The position numbers were made by a program, and so were the translations under genes. Under the pieces are notes generated by a model. It made no database searches and was not told the DNA's origin. It worked only from the letters and a program-made list of their open reading frames with translations. Below are positions 1 to 5,238 of a stretch of DNA of 24,652 nt, one piece after another (positions within the stretch are counted from its first letter, which is position 1; every line of letters begins with the position of its first letter). Source of the stretch: a virus; the IMG/VR virus record IMGVR_UViG_3300033993_000734, positions 1 through 24,652 of that record. One strand, written 5' to 3'.

Positions 1-38
1 AATTCGACAATGCGAGACGATGACAGACCTTCGGTCAT
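1..38 (-). CDS. Start of a leftward gene, cut by window edge
   Basis: Reading the minus strand from 38, an ATG opens an uninterrupted frame to the edge, giving MTEGLSSSRIVE. The ATG overlaps the TGA of the upstream gene (ATGA), the same coupling used by other genes of this leftward operon, which is the main support for it. Only 12 residues are visible, so no function can be given. Confidence 0.5.
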   Translation of the reverse strand, partial: MTEGLSSSRIVE

Positions 39-292
39 TTTGTGTACCTCTTCATCATCCGGATAGGTGAATCGTTGTTACTAGTAATGCTATTGAATGT
101 AAACTTTACACCCAAATTCTCCAGTGCATTAATGAACAATGATGCGTCGCAATCCTCTTCAAGATATACCTTATCTCCCTTGATGTAACTATACCCGCTA
201 ACTTGATCGTCGATGTGTAGCATAGCTAACTCATCTCTCCCTACCTCAAGCCATCCATGTCCGGGGTCGCTGTGAAAATTGTATGTTGTCAT
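35..292 (-). CDS. Small conserved phage protein (SDPGHGWLEV type), 85 aa
   Basis: Small soluble protein without membrane segments. It carries two stretches that I recognise as conserved in a small protein family common in phages and plasmids of proteobacteria: SDPGHGWLEV near the N terminus and KVYLEEDCDASLF in the middle. The family's function is unknown to me. A longer reading frame starts with TTG at 313, but the ATG at 292 has a GGAAA Shine-Dalgarno sequence just upstream, so I use 292. The gene follows the 27-aa micro-ORF with one base between its stop and this start, and its own stop overlaps the next ATG. It is therefore an internal gene of a translationally coupled leftward operon. 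A near-copy of the GTTACTAGTAAC palindrome (77-88, one mismatch) lies inside the gene. Confidence 0.8.
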   Translation of the reverse strand: MTTYNFHSDPGHGWLEVGRDELAMLHIDDQVSGYSYIKGDKVYLEEDCDASLFINALENLGVKFTFNSITSNNDSPIRMMKRYTK

Positions 293-293
293 G

Positions 294-377
294 TTATTTC
301 CAAAGAATGTCAAAGAATGCTAGCAGTGCTACTAGTAACACTACACCTACTAATGTTGCCTCGAATTCATCTCTCAT
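294..377 (-). CDS. Single-TM micropeptide, 27 aa
   Basis: A tiny frame reads MRDEFEATLVGVVLLVALLAFFDILWK and then TAA. Residues 8-22 are almost entirely hydrophobic, flanked by an acidic N terminus and a C-terminal W-K, as expected for one membrane-spanning helix. Its ATG overlaps the TGA of the upstream gene (ATGA), and its TAA lies one base before the ATG of the downstream gene. The frame therefore exactly fills a gap in the operon that otherwise has no gene. It has no own Shine-Dalgarno sequence and would depend on coupled translation. The role could be a small membrane-acting early protein; that is inference. The exact fit of start and stop to both neighbours and the clean hydrophobic profile support a real gene. 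It is too short for homology to be judged by eye. Confidence 0.65.
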   Translation of the reverse strand: MRDEFEATLVGVVLLVALLAFFDILWK

Positions 378-610
378 ACCGTTGCTCCCAATGCACGTAA
401 TCGTGATTTTGTGGTAACTGTAGGCCATTTGGCTAACGTATTATTGTTAACCATTACAAAGCCTGTCCTACTGTTAACGTCTGCAATATGATTACCCCAT
501 AGATACACTGCTACGTTAACGTCGTCAATAGGTTTTACTGATGTGTTGTCATTAGACCATGTAAGCCTATTGTTAACAGCATTACACATAGCTTTTTCAA
601 TTTTACGCAT
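374..610 (-). CDS. Small conserved phage protein, 78 aa
   Basis: Soluble protein of 78 residues. It starts MRKIEKAM, and its mid part NVAVYLWGNHIADV followed by a C-terminal TTKSRLRALG resembles a short family of unknown function seen in many phage genomes. I recognise the pattern only and give no function. The start is an ATG at 610 with an AAGGA Shine-Dalgarno sequence 7 bases upstream. The stop overlaps the ATG of the 27-aa membrane micropeptide, so the two are probably translated together. Upstream, between this gene and the 170-aa gene, lie the perfect GTTACTAGTAAC palindrome (625-636) and a GC-rich hairpin (636-656), both in the leader of this gene. Confidence 0.75.
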   Translation of the reverse strand: MRKIEKAMCNAVNNRLTWSNDNTSVKPIDDVNVAVYLWGNHIADVNSRTGFVMVNNNTLAKWPTVTTKSRLRALGATV

Positions 611-624
611 GATAATCCTTGTTT

Positions 625-636
625 GTTACTAGTAAC
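625..636. repeat. Perfect copy of dispersed palindrome GTTACTAGTAAC
   Basis: Perfect 12-bp palindrome in the intergenic leader of the 78-aa gene. Other perfect copies lie at 1227-1238 and 20179-20190. Copies with one mismatch lie at 77-88, 328-339, 912-923, 2864-2875, 7542-7553, 8530-8541 and 10308-10319. Weaker ones (two mismatches) lie at 1569-1580 and 1825-1836. With about 60% A+T I estimate roughly 0.1 matches at one mismatch or fewer in this length by chance, against ten seen. This one sits directly beside the hairpin at 636-656, away from coding constraint. Confidence 0.8.
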
Positions 637-656
637 AGGGGATTGTTAGTCCCCTG
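636..656 (-). other. GC-rich stem-loop between two leftward genes
   Basis: CAGGGGA and TCCCCTG form a 7-bp stem with a 7-base loop, in the gap between the 170-aa gene and the 78-aa gene. On the minus strand it follows the stop of the 170-aa gene, but no run of T comes directly after it, so it is not a textbook rho-independent terminator. It may pause or process the transcript or lower expression of the genes downstream. It abuts the palindrome at 625-636. Confidence 0.55.
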
Positions 657-662
657 CCATCC

Positions 663-1175
663 TTACTGTGCGTTCTTAGCTTCGTACACTGAGTCAGCTA
701 GCAAGGCAATCTTACCCCACAATTCTTGCAACTCTTCCTTGCTGAATGCATCTCGTGTCTCGCTGTCATACTTCTTTTGTGCCGCCTCGATGAATCCAAG
801 CATACGCTCAAAGTCACTCTTAGCCTCTTGCAACTCGCTTTTACCCTTGGGCATTGGGAATCCATCTTCCATCACTACACTACCTGAGTCGTCACGTTGC
901 CACACATCAACGTTATTAGTAACGGCCTTGCCTACTACGGATTTTGCTGAGCGTAGACTATTTTTCTCTTCCTTGGATAATTCCTTAATGTTGTTGAGAT
1001 CATCAACCAATGTTTTGTGTGCTTTATCCAACTCTTCTACATTTGAGGGCTGACCACCTATGTAGCATGTAGCTCTCACATAGTTAGCCCACACTCCCGC
1101 CCCTGCTTCCCTTGAAATGTCCTTACCTTCTTTTGCTTGGGTAAGGGCAACTCGCAGATTATTTTCGTATGACAT
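663..1175 (-). CDS. First gene of the leftward operon, unknown function, 170 aa
   Basis: Soluble, charged, mostly helical protein. Its likely coiled-coil stretches are around residues 45-75 (rich in E, K, L, D) and 110-165. It has no membrane segment or signal peptide and no motif that I recognise. The start ATG at 1175 has a good AAAGGA Shine-Dalgarno sequence. It is the first gene downstream of the control region, about 230 bases from the nearest leftward promoter-like repeat, so it is probably an early gene made in quantity. A host-takeover or DNA-binding accessory role would suit that position but nothing in the sequence proves it. A long frame on the opposite strand (619-1053) is a shadow of this gene. 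Confidence 0.8.
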   Translation of the reverse strand: MSYENNLRVALTQAKEGKDISREAGAGVWANYVRATCYIGGQPSNVEELDKAHKTLVDDLNNIKELSKEEKNSLRSAKSVVGKAVTNNVDVWQRDDSGSVVMEDGFPMPKGKSELQEAKSDFERMLGFIEAAQKKYDSETRDAFSKEELQELWGKIALLADSVYEAKNAQ

Positions 1176-1226
1176 ATAATTCCTTTACAGTTTAATTTGA
1201 TTTACTAAGGCTTGATCTTAGCACAC

Positions 1227-1238
1227 GTTACTAGTAAC
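1227..1238. repeat. Perfect copy of dispersed palindrome GTTACTAGTAAC
   Basis: Intergenic perfect copy, about 50 bases upstream of the first leftward gene and downstream of all four leftward promoter-like repeats. It would therefore lie in the leader of the early transcript, a suitable place for a regulator or roadblock site. Confidence 0.8.
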
Positions 1239-1249
1239 ATATACTAAGG

Positions 1250-1298
1250 AAAACCCTAGAGTTTTCTGGTAACTTATCCCCTGTGCCATTAGGGTTTT
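1250..1298 (-). other. Leader hairpin AAAACCCTA/TAGGGTTTT
   Basis: Nine complementary bases on each side (1250-1258 and 1290-1298) enclose 31 bases. On the leftward transcript this gives an A-rich 5' side, a short CCCTA/TAGGG core and a TTTT 3' side, reminiscent of a weak terminator or attenuator in the 5' leader. The long loop and only three G-C pairs make it doubtful as a terminator. The length and lack of cloverleaf arms exclude a tRNA. Confidence 0.4.
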
Positions 1299-1413
1299 AC
1301 CTGATACTCTCCCAAGTATCTTGCACCTAGCGAACTCGTATGGACACTGTGTTGCCATAGTCAAAGCTTTCGCATACGTTTTATTAGGGGTACGTATTCC
1401 CTTGCTTGCATCC

Positions 1414-1447
1414 ATTATAACTCTGGTTTCTTACACCAAACTTACAA
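1414..1447 (-). promoter_or_regulatory. Leftward promoter-like repeat, copy 1
   Basis: On the minus strand this reads TTGTAAG, then a second TGTAAG 11 bases after the first, then TATAAT 10 bases further on. The other three copies have 9 bases in that gap. The TATAAT is a perfect -10 box. There is no good -35 hexamer at 17 bases; instead the two TGTAAG half-sites, one helical turn apart, cover that position. It is the copy nearest to the leftward genes. Confidence 0.6.
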
Positions 1448-1484
1448 CTTCCAAAGAACTTTTGTTGTCTTTACACAACACCCA

Positions 1485-1506
1485 CAACATGCAAGATTAC
1501 ATGTTG
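1485..1506. repeat. Inverted repeat CAACATG/CATGTTG
   Basis: Seven-bp arms separated by 8 bases, located between promoter-like copies 1 and 2. The half-site CAACAT recurs in the perfect palindrome at 1637-1648, which suggests an operator for one protein, though this is inference from two sites only. Confidence 0.4.
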
Positions 1507-1521
1507 CTTCGTATGACCTTC

Positions 1522-1554
1522 ATTATACACACTAACCTTACACGAAACTTACAG
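1522..1554 (-). promoter_or_regulatory. Leftward promoter-like repeat, copy 2
   Basis: Minus strand CTGTAAG, TGTAAG 11 bases later, then 9 bases and a perfect TATAAT (1522-1527). It matches copy 3 at nearly every position in the first 18 bases, and also shares GTGTATAAT. Confidence 0.65.
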
Positions 1555-1606
1555 TGAGAATCATTGTCCTTACTAGTATCGTGCACCGTATCAGTGCATG
1601 GCCTCT

Positions 1607-1639
1607 ATTATACACAGAAACCTTACATGAAACTTACAA
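1607..1639 (-). promoter_or_regulatory. Leftward promoter-like repeat, copy 3
   Basis: Minus strand TTGTAAG, TGTAAG 11 bases later, 9 bases, then TATAAT (1607-1612). Its upstream end overlaps the 12-bp palindrome at 1637-1648, which would allow a bound protein to block or assist this copy. Confidence 0.65.
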
Positions 1640-1648
1640 CATATGTTG
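1637..1648. promoter_or_regulatory. Perfect palindrome CAACATATGTTG, possible operator
   Basis: Perfect 12-bp dyad overlapping by three bases the upstream edge of promoter-like copy 3. It shares the half-site CAACAT with the inverted repeat at 1485-1506. Confidence 0.4.
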
Positions 1649-1680
1649 CTAATTAACAACATCTGCTGTGCATGTGACCC

Positions 1681-1713
1681 ATTATCCATAGAATACTTAC
1701 ACGAACCTTACAA
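1681..1713 (-). promoter_or_regulatory. Leftward promoter-like repeat, copy 4
   Basis: Minus strand TTGTAAG, TGTAAG 11 bases later, 9 bases, then GATAAT, one base from the consensus -10. It is the outermost copy; the four copies are 108, 85 and 74 bases apart. Spacing within the unit is conserved while the 9-base filler differs. This indicates selection on the two half-sites and the TATAAT box rather than a recent duplication. Confidence 0.6.
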
Positions 1714-1726
1714 ACCTTGCGTACCC

Positions 1727-1780
1727 ATGTACGTATACATATGTACACGTATACGCGCGCGTACGTATATATGTACGTAT
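1727..1780. repeat. 54-bp perfectly alternating purine-pyrimidine tract
   Basis: Every base from 1727 to 1780 alternates purine and pyrimidine, with (CG)4 at 1754-1761 inside the palindrome TACGCGCGCGTA and TACGTA/GTATAC units around it. Such tracts adopt Z-DNA or cruciforms under negative supercoiling. The tract stands between the promoter-like repeats and the A+T tract. Confidence 0.85.
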
Positions 1781-2001
1781 TATATGCATTATATTGCATA
1801 TTATATCTATAATATTATCAATATAATACTAGTAACATTATATAACTATATAATATATATAACTATTATACTATTATATATAATAATATATATACTACTG
1901 GGGGTATATTAATATATAACTAGTTACTATATACTTATATATTATCTAATATAGTATATATATATACTATAGTTAATATATTATATATATATATATATAT
2001 A
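1781..2001. repeat. About 220 bp of nearly pure A+T
   Basis: Low-complexity TATA/ATAT sequence with only scattered G or C, apart from a short CTGGGGG at about 1897-1903 and a TA-dinucleotide run near 1982-2001. It includes an imperfect dispersed palindrome (1825-1836) and many TATAAT-like hexamers, so single -10 boxes cannot be assigned here. It would melt easily, which suits an origin or promoter region. Confidence 0.8.
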
Positions 2002-2005
2002 GGTA

Positions 2006-2048
2006 AGTAAGTACTCACTTACACATTTAAGTTAGTAAGTGCTCACTT
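2006..2048. repeat. Tandem operator-like repeat AGTAAGTRCTCACTT
   Basis: Two 15-base copies (2006-2020 and 2034-2048) differ at one position and are 28 bases apart. Each copy is itself a partial dyad: AGTAAGT with ACTT, and in copy 1 GTAAGT-ACTC-ACTTAC. Paired dyads of this kind are typical binding sites for a dimeric regulator; which protein binds is not visible here. Confidence 0.6.
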
Positions 2049-2065
2049 CACACAATTTCGACAAA

Positions 2066-2083
2066 GGGGGGTAGGGGGGTTGG
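2066..2083 (+). other. G-rich tract, possible quadruplex
   Basis: Two runs of six G separated by TA, followed by TTGG. It could form a two-layer quadruplex by splitting the runs. It is very unusual in this A+T-rich region. Confidence 0.45.
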
Positions 2084-2167
2084 TTTTATATTGCACTAAC
2101 GTGTAAAATTATCTCCACATAATTAACCTATCCAGTAATTATTCTTTGAAATACATTAATAATGATT

Positions 2168-2181
2168 CCCTCCCACCCACC
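2168..2181 (-). other. Quadruplex-type tract on the minus strand
   Basis: The plus strand reads CCCTCCCACCCACC, so the minus strand has four G tracts (2, 3, 3, 3) with one-base loops. Short loops make this the strongest quadruplex candidate of the three here. Confidence 0.5.
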
Positions 2182-2227
2182 ACTATCATGTTTAAATTGA
2201 TTTTAAGGGGGTTTACAGCTTCTTTTA

Positions 2228-2247
2228 GGGGTTAGGTAAGGGATAGG
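2228..2247 (+). other. Four-tract G-rich sequence, possible two-layer quadruplex
   Basis: GGGG, GG, GGG and GG are separated by three-base loops (TTA, TAA, ATA). This fits a two-layer quadruplex, comparable in form to telomere-like repeats, on the strand that is non-template for the rightward genes. Confidence 0.45.
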
Positions 2248-2279
2248 TAGCCTGAATAGCTTAAAATCGCTTATAGCGC

Positions 2280-2297
2280 GTTTAAATCGGTTTAAAC
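2280..2297 (+). other. Hairpin GTTTAAA-TCGG-TTTAAAC
   Basis: Perfect 7-bp stem with a four-base loop, about 115 bases upstream of the first spike gene. It is A+T-rich and thus weak as RNA; it may equally be a protein-binding dyad. No T run follows, so it is not a terminator. Confidence 0.45.
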
Positions 2298-2352
2298 AAA
2301 TTACAGTAAAAGTGACATTTGTATTTAAAGGAAGTCTAAGCATACCATTAAA

Positions 2353-2358
2353 TATAAT
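2353..2358 (+). promoter_or_regulatory. Possible rightward -10 box TATAAT
   Basis: Perfect TATAAT 53 bases before the first spike start, the right place for a promoter of the rightward genes. No good -35 hexamer stands 16-18 bases upstream, and the surroundings are A+T-rich, so it may be chance. A phage-type promoter recognised by another polymerase cannot be excluded. Confidence 0.25.
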
Positions 2359-2410
2359 TTTTTCAGAAAATTAATTTTTCCCCCACTAAACTTCTTTGTT
2401 TAGGAATACA

Positions 2411-4423
2411 ATGGCAAAACTCACATTAAATACAATCGGTAGTCGGTATGGGTCTATTGATGCACTGAATGCTAATTTCGATGCCATTGAAACGGCATTG
2501 GAGAACACCCTGTCTAGGGACGGTACAGCACCCAATGGTATGGATGCTAACTTTGACATGGATTCTAACCGCATCATTAACCTCACTGATGCTCTAAATA
2601 ATTCTGATGCTGTCACTTTGCGTCAAGTAAATGGTATTGTTGCAGGTGCTTCTACAGGAATCATTGCTTCCCTACGGGAAAACTTTGTTGCCACTGCTGG
2701 TCAGACAGTGTTTAACATTGCCTCTTTTACGTACAACGTAGGCAGTAACAACTTAGCTGTATATTTGGACGGTGTGCGCCAATATCCCGGCACTAGTTAC
2801 ACAGAGACAGATAACAACACAATTACCTTTTCAGCCGGATTACATGTCGGTGCATTGGTTATGGTTATTAGTAACCAAAGCGTAGACACTGCCAATTTGA
2901 ACGCATCTTTAGTACATTACAATCCTGCTGGCACTGGTGCTGTAGCAACCAACGTGCAGAGTAAGTTACGTGAAAGTGTGAGTGTTAAAGACTTTGGAGC
3001 TGTTTGTGATGGTATTGCTGATGACACCGCTGCCGTTCAAGCCGCAGTTAATTATTGCCTAACAGATTCTCTTAGACCTATTTCTCTTCTTGTTCCCGGT
3101 CAATGTAAGTTAACATCTTCAATTAAAATTGACCAAAGTGTAAGCGTTACAACTTTAAAACTAGGTGATTTTAGAATTATTGGTCAAGGCAAAATGCCCG
3201 GCTTTTACGTTACAACTCCAATTGTGATGTTCTCAGCAACAGCCAATCACACAGTTCAGTCTGTATCTTCAAACATTTCGTTTGAAGGCATTGTGTTTGA
3301 TAACAATGATCGCACAGTTGCCGCATTTGTAACTGATGGCGCTTACATTCAAGTTAAGTTTCAGAACTGCCGATTCAATCGAATTAAGTGCATGAATACA
3401 TCAGGAATCAATACGTTTTCGTATTCATTCTTGGCTTGTGAAATGCGTAATTGGGATGGTGATTTCTTTAATTTACAGTACACAACTTCAAACGACATTA
3501 CGTTTTCAAACTGTTATTTCAATGGTGGCTACAACTGCGTTGTTTTAGGTATTTCTCAAACATTCAATTTTATTGACAATACTGCTGAATCATTGCAAGG
3601 CAGACCCATTAGTCTTAGCGGTGGTAGAGACATTTTAATTACTGGTAATTATTTTGAGGCTAACAGAACAGCGTTAGGTCAAGCATACGAAGTGCAACTT
3701 GCGTCAGGCGCATTTGCTCTTTCTGGTTGCGTTGTTCAAGCAAACTTATTTTATTTAAGCGCAGGACAAGTAACTGACGCTAATGATTATGCTGTCAACT
3801 ATGGTCAACCAGTGAGCGCCACTTCTATTGGCAACTGGTGCGCTGGAAAACTTAGTCGAACAGTAAGTCCAATATTAGGCTCATTCATGTCTATTGGCGA
3901 TGCTGATAATTCAACCAACGCACCCGCAGATTCCATAACAGTTTTGACAGATTTTCAAGGTAAAGCATTAAATCTTGGCACAAAAGGCTATTACCAACAA
4001 ATTAACAACTACAACGTACAAACTGTTGCAGTTACAAAAGCATTTAATTCTGATTTGTTTAATGCCGCAGCTACAACAGATAATGCTGTGCTCTGGCAAC
4101 AACCAGCACAGTCTTTATTGCTTAACGTAACAATGGTTAATGAACTGTTATTTGTTGCACCAAGCATGACTGATTTGGATATTACGGTTGGTGATGGCTC
4201 AGATGATAATGGAATTTTAGCTGAAACAATGAATTTAACCTCAGATACATTAAATACCAAATATAAAAATCGTGGTGTTTATTGGAATGGCGGTTCTGCT
4301 GGTACGGAATACTACACAACCACAGCAAAAAATTGGTCAGGTTATGCCACCGCAACTGGTGCTAATTTAAGTACTTTGACTGCAGGTCAAGTAACCTTCT
4401 ACTTTACATATCGTTCTCTATAA
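2411..4423 (+). CDS. Tail spike/fibre with pectate-lyase-type beta-helix, 670 aa
   Basis: Virion protein for host recognition, likely trimeric. Residues 1-75 form a short N-terminal adaptor (GSRYGSIDALNANFDAIE, then DSNRIINLTDALNNSDAVTLRQV) of a type common in podoviral fibres. Residues about 91-155 form a beta-rich linker (FVATAGQTVFNI, YLDGVRQYPGTSYTE). From residue 191 the motif VSVKDFGAVCDGIADDTAAVQAAV marks the start of a right-handed parallel beta-helix of the pectate-lyase-3 superfamily. It runs to about residue 480 with repeated short strands. The C terminus (about 560-670) is beta-rich and resembles a jelly-roll head. Start: ATG at 2411 with TAGGA upstream; an upstream TTG at 2396 is less likely. 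Whether it cleaves a polysaccharide cannot be read from the sequence. It is first of three spike/fibre genes. Confidence 0.85.
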   Translation: MAKLTLNTIGSRYGSIDALNANFDAIETALENTLSRDGTAPNGMDANFDMDSNRIINLTDALNNSDAVTLRQVNGIVAGASTGIIASLRENFVATAGQTVFNIASFTYNVGSNNLAVYLDGVRQYPGTSYTETDNNTITFSAGLHVGALVMVISNQSVDTANLNASLVHYNPAGTGAVATNVQSKLRESVSVKDFGAVCDGIADDTAAVQAAVNYCLTDSLRPISLLVPGQCKLTSSIKIDQSVSVTTLKLGDFRIIGQGKMPGFYVTTPIVMFSATANHTVQSVSSNISFEGIVFDNNDRTVAAFVTDGAYIQVKFQNCRFNRIKCMNTSGINTFSYSFLACEMRNWDGDFFNLQYTTSNDITFSNCYFNGGYNCVVLGISQTFNFIDNTAESLQGRPISLSGGRDILITGNYFEANRTALGQAYEVQLASGAFALSGCVVQANLFYLSAGQVTDANDYAVNYGQPVSATSIGNWCAGKLSRTVSPILGSFMSIGDADNSTNAPADSITVLTDFQGKALNLGTKGYYQQINNYNVQTVAVTKAFNSDLFNAAATTDNAVLWQQPAQSLLLNVTMVNELLFVAPSMTDLDITVGDGSDDNGILAETMNLTSDTLNTKYKNRGVYWNGGSAGTEYYTTTAKNWSGYATATGANLSTLTAGQVTFYFTYRSL

Positions 4424-4436
4424 TTGGAGCAAATAA

Positions 4437-5228
4437 ATGGCTGACTTAAAAATCTCCGCACTAACAGGTGCATCAACCCCACTAGCAGGAACTGAAGTAC
4501 TGCCTATTGTACAAAGTAGCACGACTAAAAAAGTATCAATTGCTAATCTAACTGCTGGCAGAAATGTAGCTGGTTTAGCTTATACAGGATTTTCTCCTGA
4601 TGGAACAAAACAACTTGTTTTTACACCGGGCGATGCGGGCCATCAAATTTTGGGTGACTACTCTACTGGGAGCAACGTTCCAATTCAAATTGGAATTTAT
4701 TCAATTCCAGCGATGCTAAAGTTTGAAACAACTGGTGACGTTACAGTTAAAAATAACTTAGTCATCGGCACATCTGGCAAAGGCATCGACTTTTCTGCCA
4801 CATCTGGCACAGGCACAAGTGAGTTGCTGGCTGACTATGAAGAAGGTACGTTTACGGCAGTGATTACGATGGGCAGTGGAACTGCTACTGTTTCAAGTGC
4901 TAACGACCTTATGTCGTATACAAAAGTTGGCAGATTAGTGACAATCAATGGACAGTTTCAAATATCTGCCGTATCTAGCCCATCGGGGACTATGAAAATC
5001 ACTCTACCTTTTACTGTGGCAAATGGTTCTGAGGGGGCTGCTTTTTCCGTTGGAGGCGCGATGCGGATATTTAACGCAGCATTGCCTGCTGGTTTATATC
5101 CGGTAATTCAAGCCAATAATAACGACAATACGGCAAGTTTTTTTATGAATACATCTGCGGGGAATTTGACAAATATGCTCCCAATAGCCGATCATTACTT
5201 TATGATAACTCTTACCTACATTGTTTAA
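4437..5228 (+). CDS. Tail fibre/spike protein, 263 aa
   Basis: Modular virion fibre. The N terminus MADLKISALTGA with VLPIVQSSTTKKVSIANL is a module widely seen at the start of fibre proteins of aquatic phages and probably attaches the fibre. The middle carries KGIDFSATSGTGTSELLADYEEGTFTA, also a recurrent fibre module, followed by YTKVGRLVTINGQFQISA and a beta-rich C-terminal domain that is likely the binding head. A GGAG Shine-Dalgarno sequence stands about 8 bases before the ATG, 13 bases after the previous stop. No enzyme motif is seen. Such modules shuffle between unrelated phages, so this gene may be a recent exchange, although nothing here proves that. Confidence 0.8.
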   Translation: MADLKISALTGASTPLAGTEVLPIVQSSTTKKVSIANLTAGRNVAGLAYTGFSPDGTKQLVFTPGDAGHQILGDYSTGSNVPIQIGIYSIPAMLKFETTGDVTVKNNLVIGTSGKGIDFSATSGTGTSELLADYEEGTFTAVITMGSGTATVSSANDLMSYTKVGRLVTINGQFQISAVSSPSGTMKITLPFTVANGSEGAAFSVGGAMRIFNAALPAGLYPVIQANNNDNTASFFMNTSAGNLTNMLPIADHYFMITLTYIV

Positions 5229-5238
5229 GGTGTAAAAA

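Larger units (their letters stand above)
1176..2410. other. Divergent non-coding control region
   Basis: No convincing gene lies in these 1.2 kb. The short frames present have no ribosome binding site and run through repeats. Genes to the left point left and genes to the right point right. From left to right the region holds a palindrome, a leader hairpin, four leftward promoter-like repeats with two inverted repeats between them, an alternating purine-pyrimidine tract, a long A+T tract, a tandem operator-like repeat, three G-rich/C-rich tracts, and a hairpin before the spike gene. The easily melted A+T tract and repeats also make it the best candidate in the window for a replication origin, though no initiator gene is visible to support that. 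Confidence 0.75.

Noticed and set aside
619-1053. 144-aa forward frame opposite the first leftward gene.
   Set aside because: Shadow of the 170-aa gene, which has a proper ribosome site and operon context; Ser/Leu-rich as antisense frames usually are.
1250-1298. tRNA gene, from the long complementary arms.
   Set aside because: Only 49 bases long, no T- or anticodon-arm, no CCA context.
1218-1415. 65-aa reverse frame in the control region.
   Set aside because: No convincing ribosome site; it runs through the leader hairpin and palindrome, and the composition looks like random translation.
1582-1598. Short inverted repeat TGCAC/GTGCA between promoter-like copies.
   Set aside because: Five-bp arms only, expected by chance in this length.
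1430-1713. CRISPR-like array because of four repeats with spacers.
   Set aside because: Repeats are about 33 bases with variable inner filler and end in TATAAT, spacing is irregular (108, 85, 74), and no cas genes are present.
1321-1912. Forward frames of 78 and 89 aa in the control region.
   Set aside because: They run through the promoter-like repeats and the A+T tract and consist of low-complexity translation (Tyr/Ile runs).
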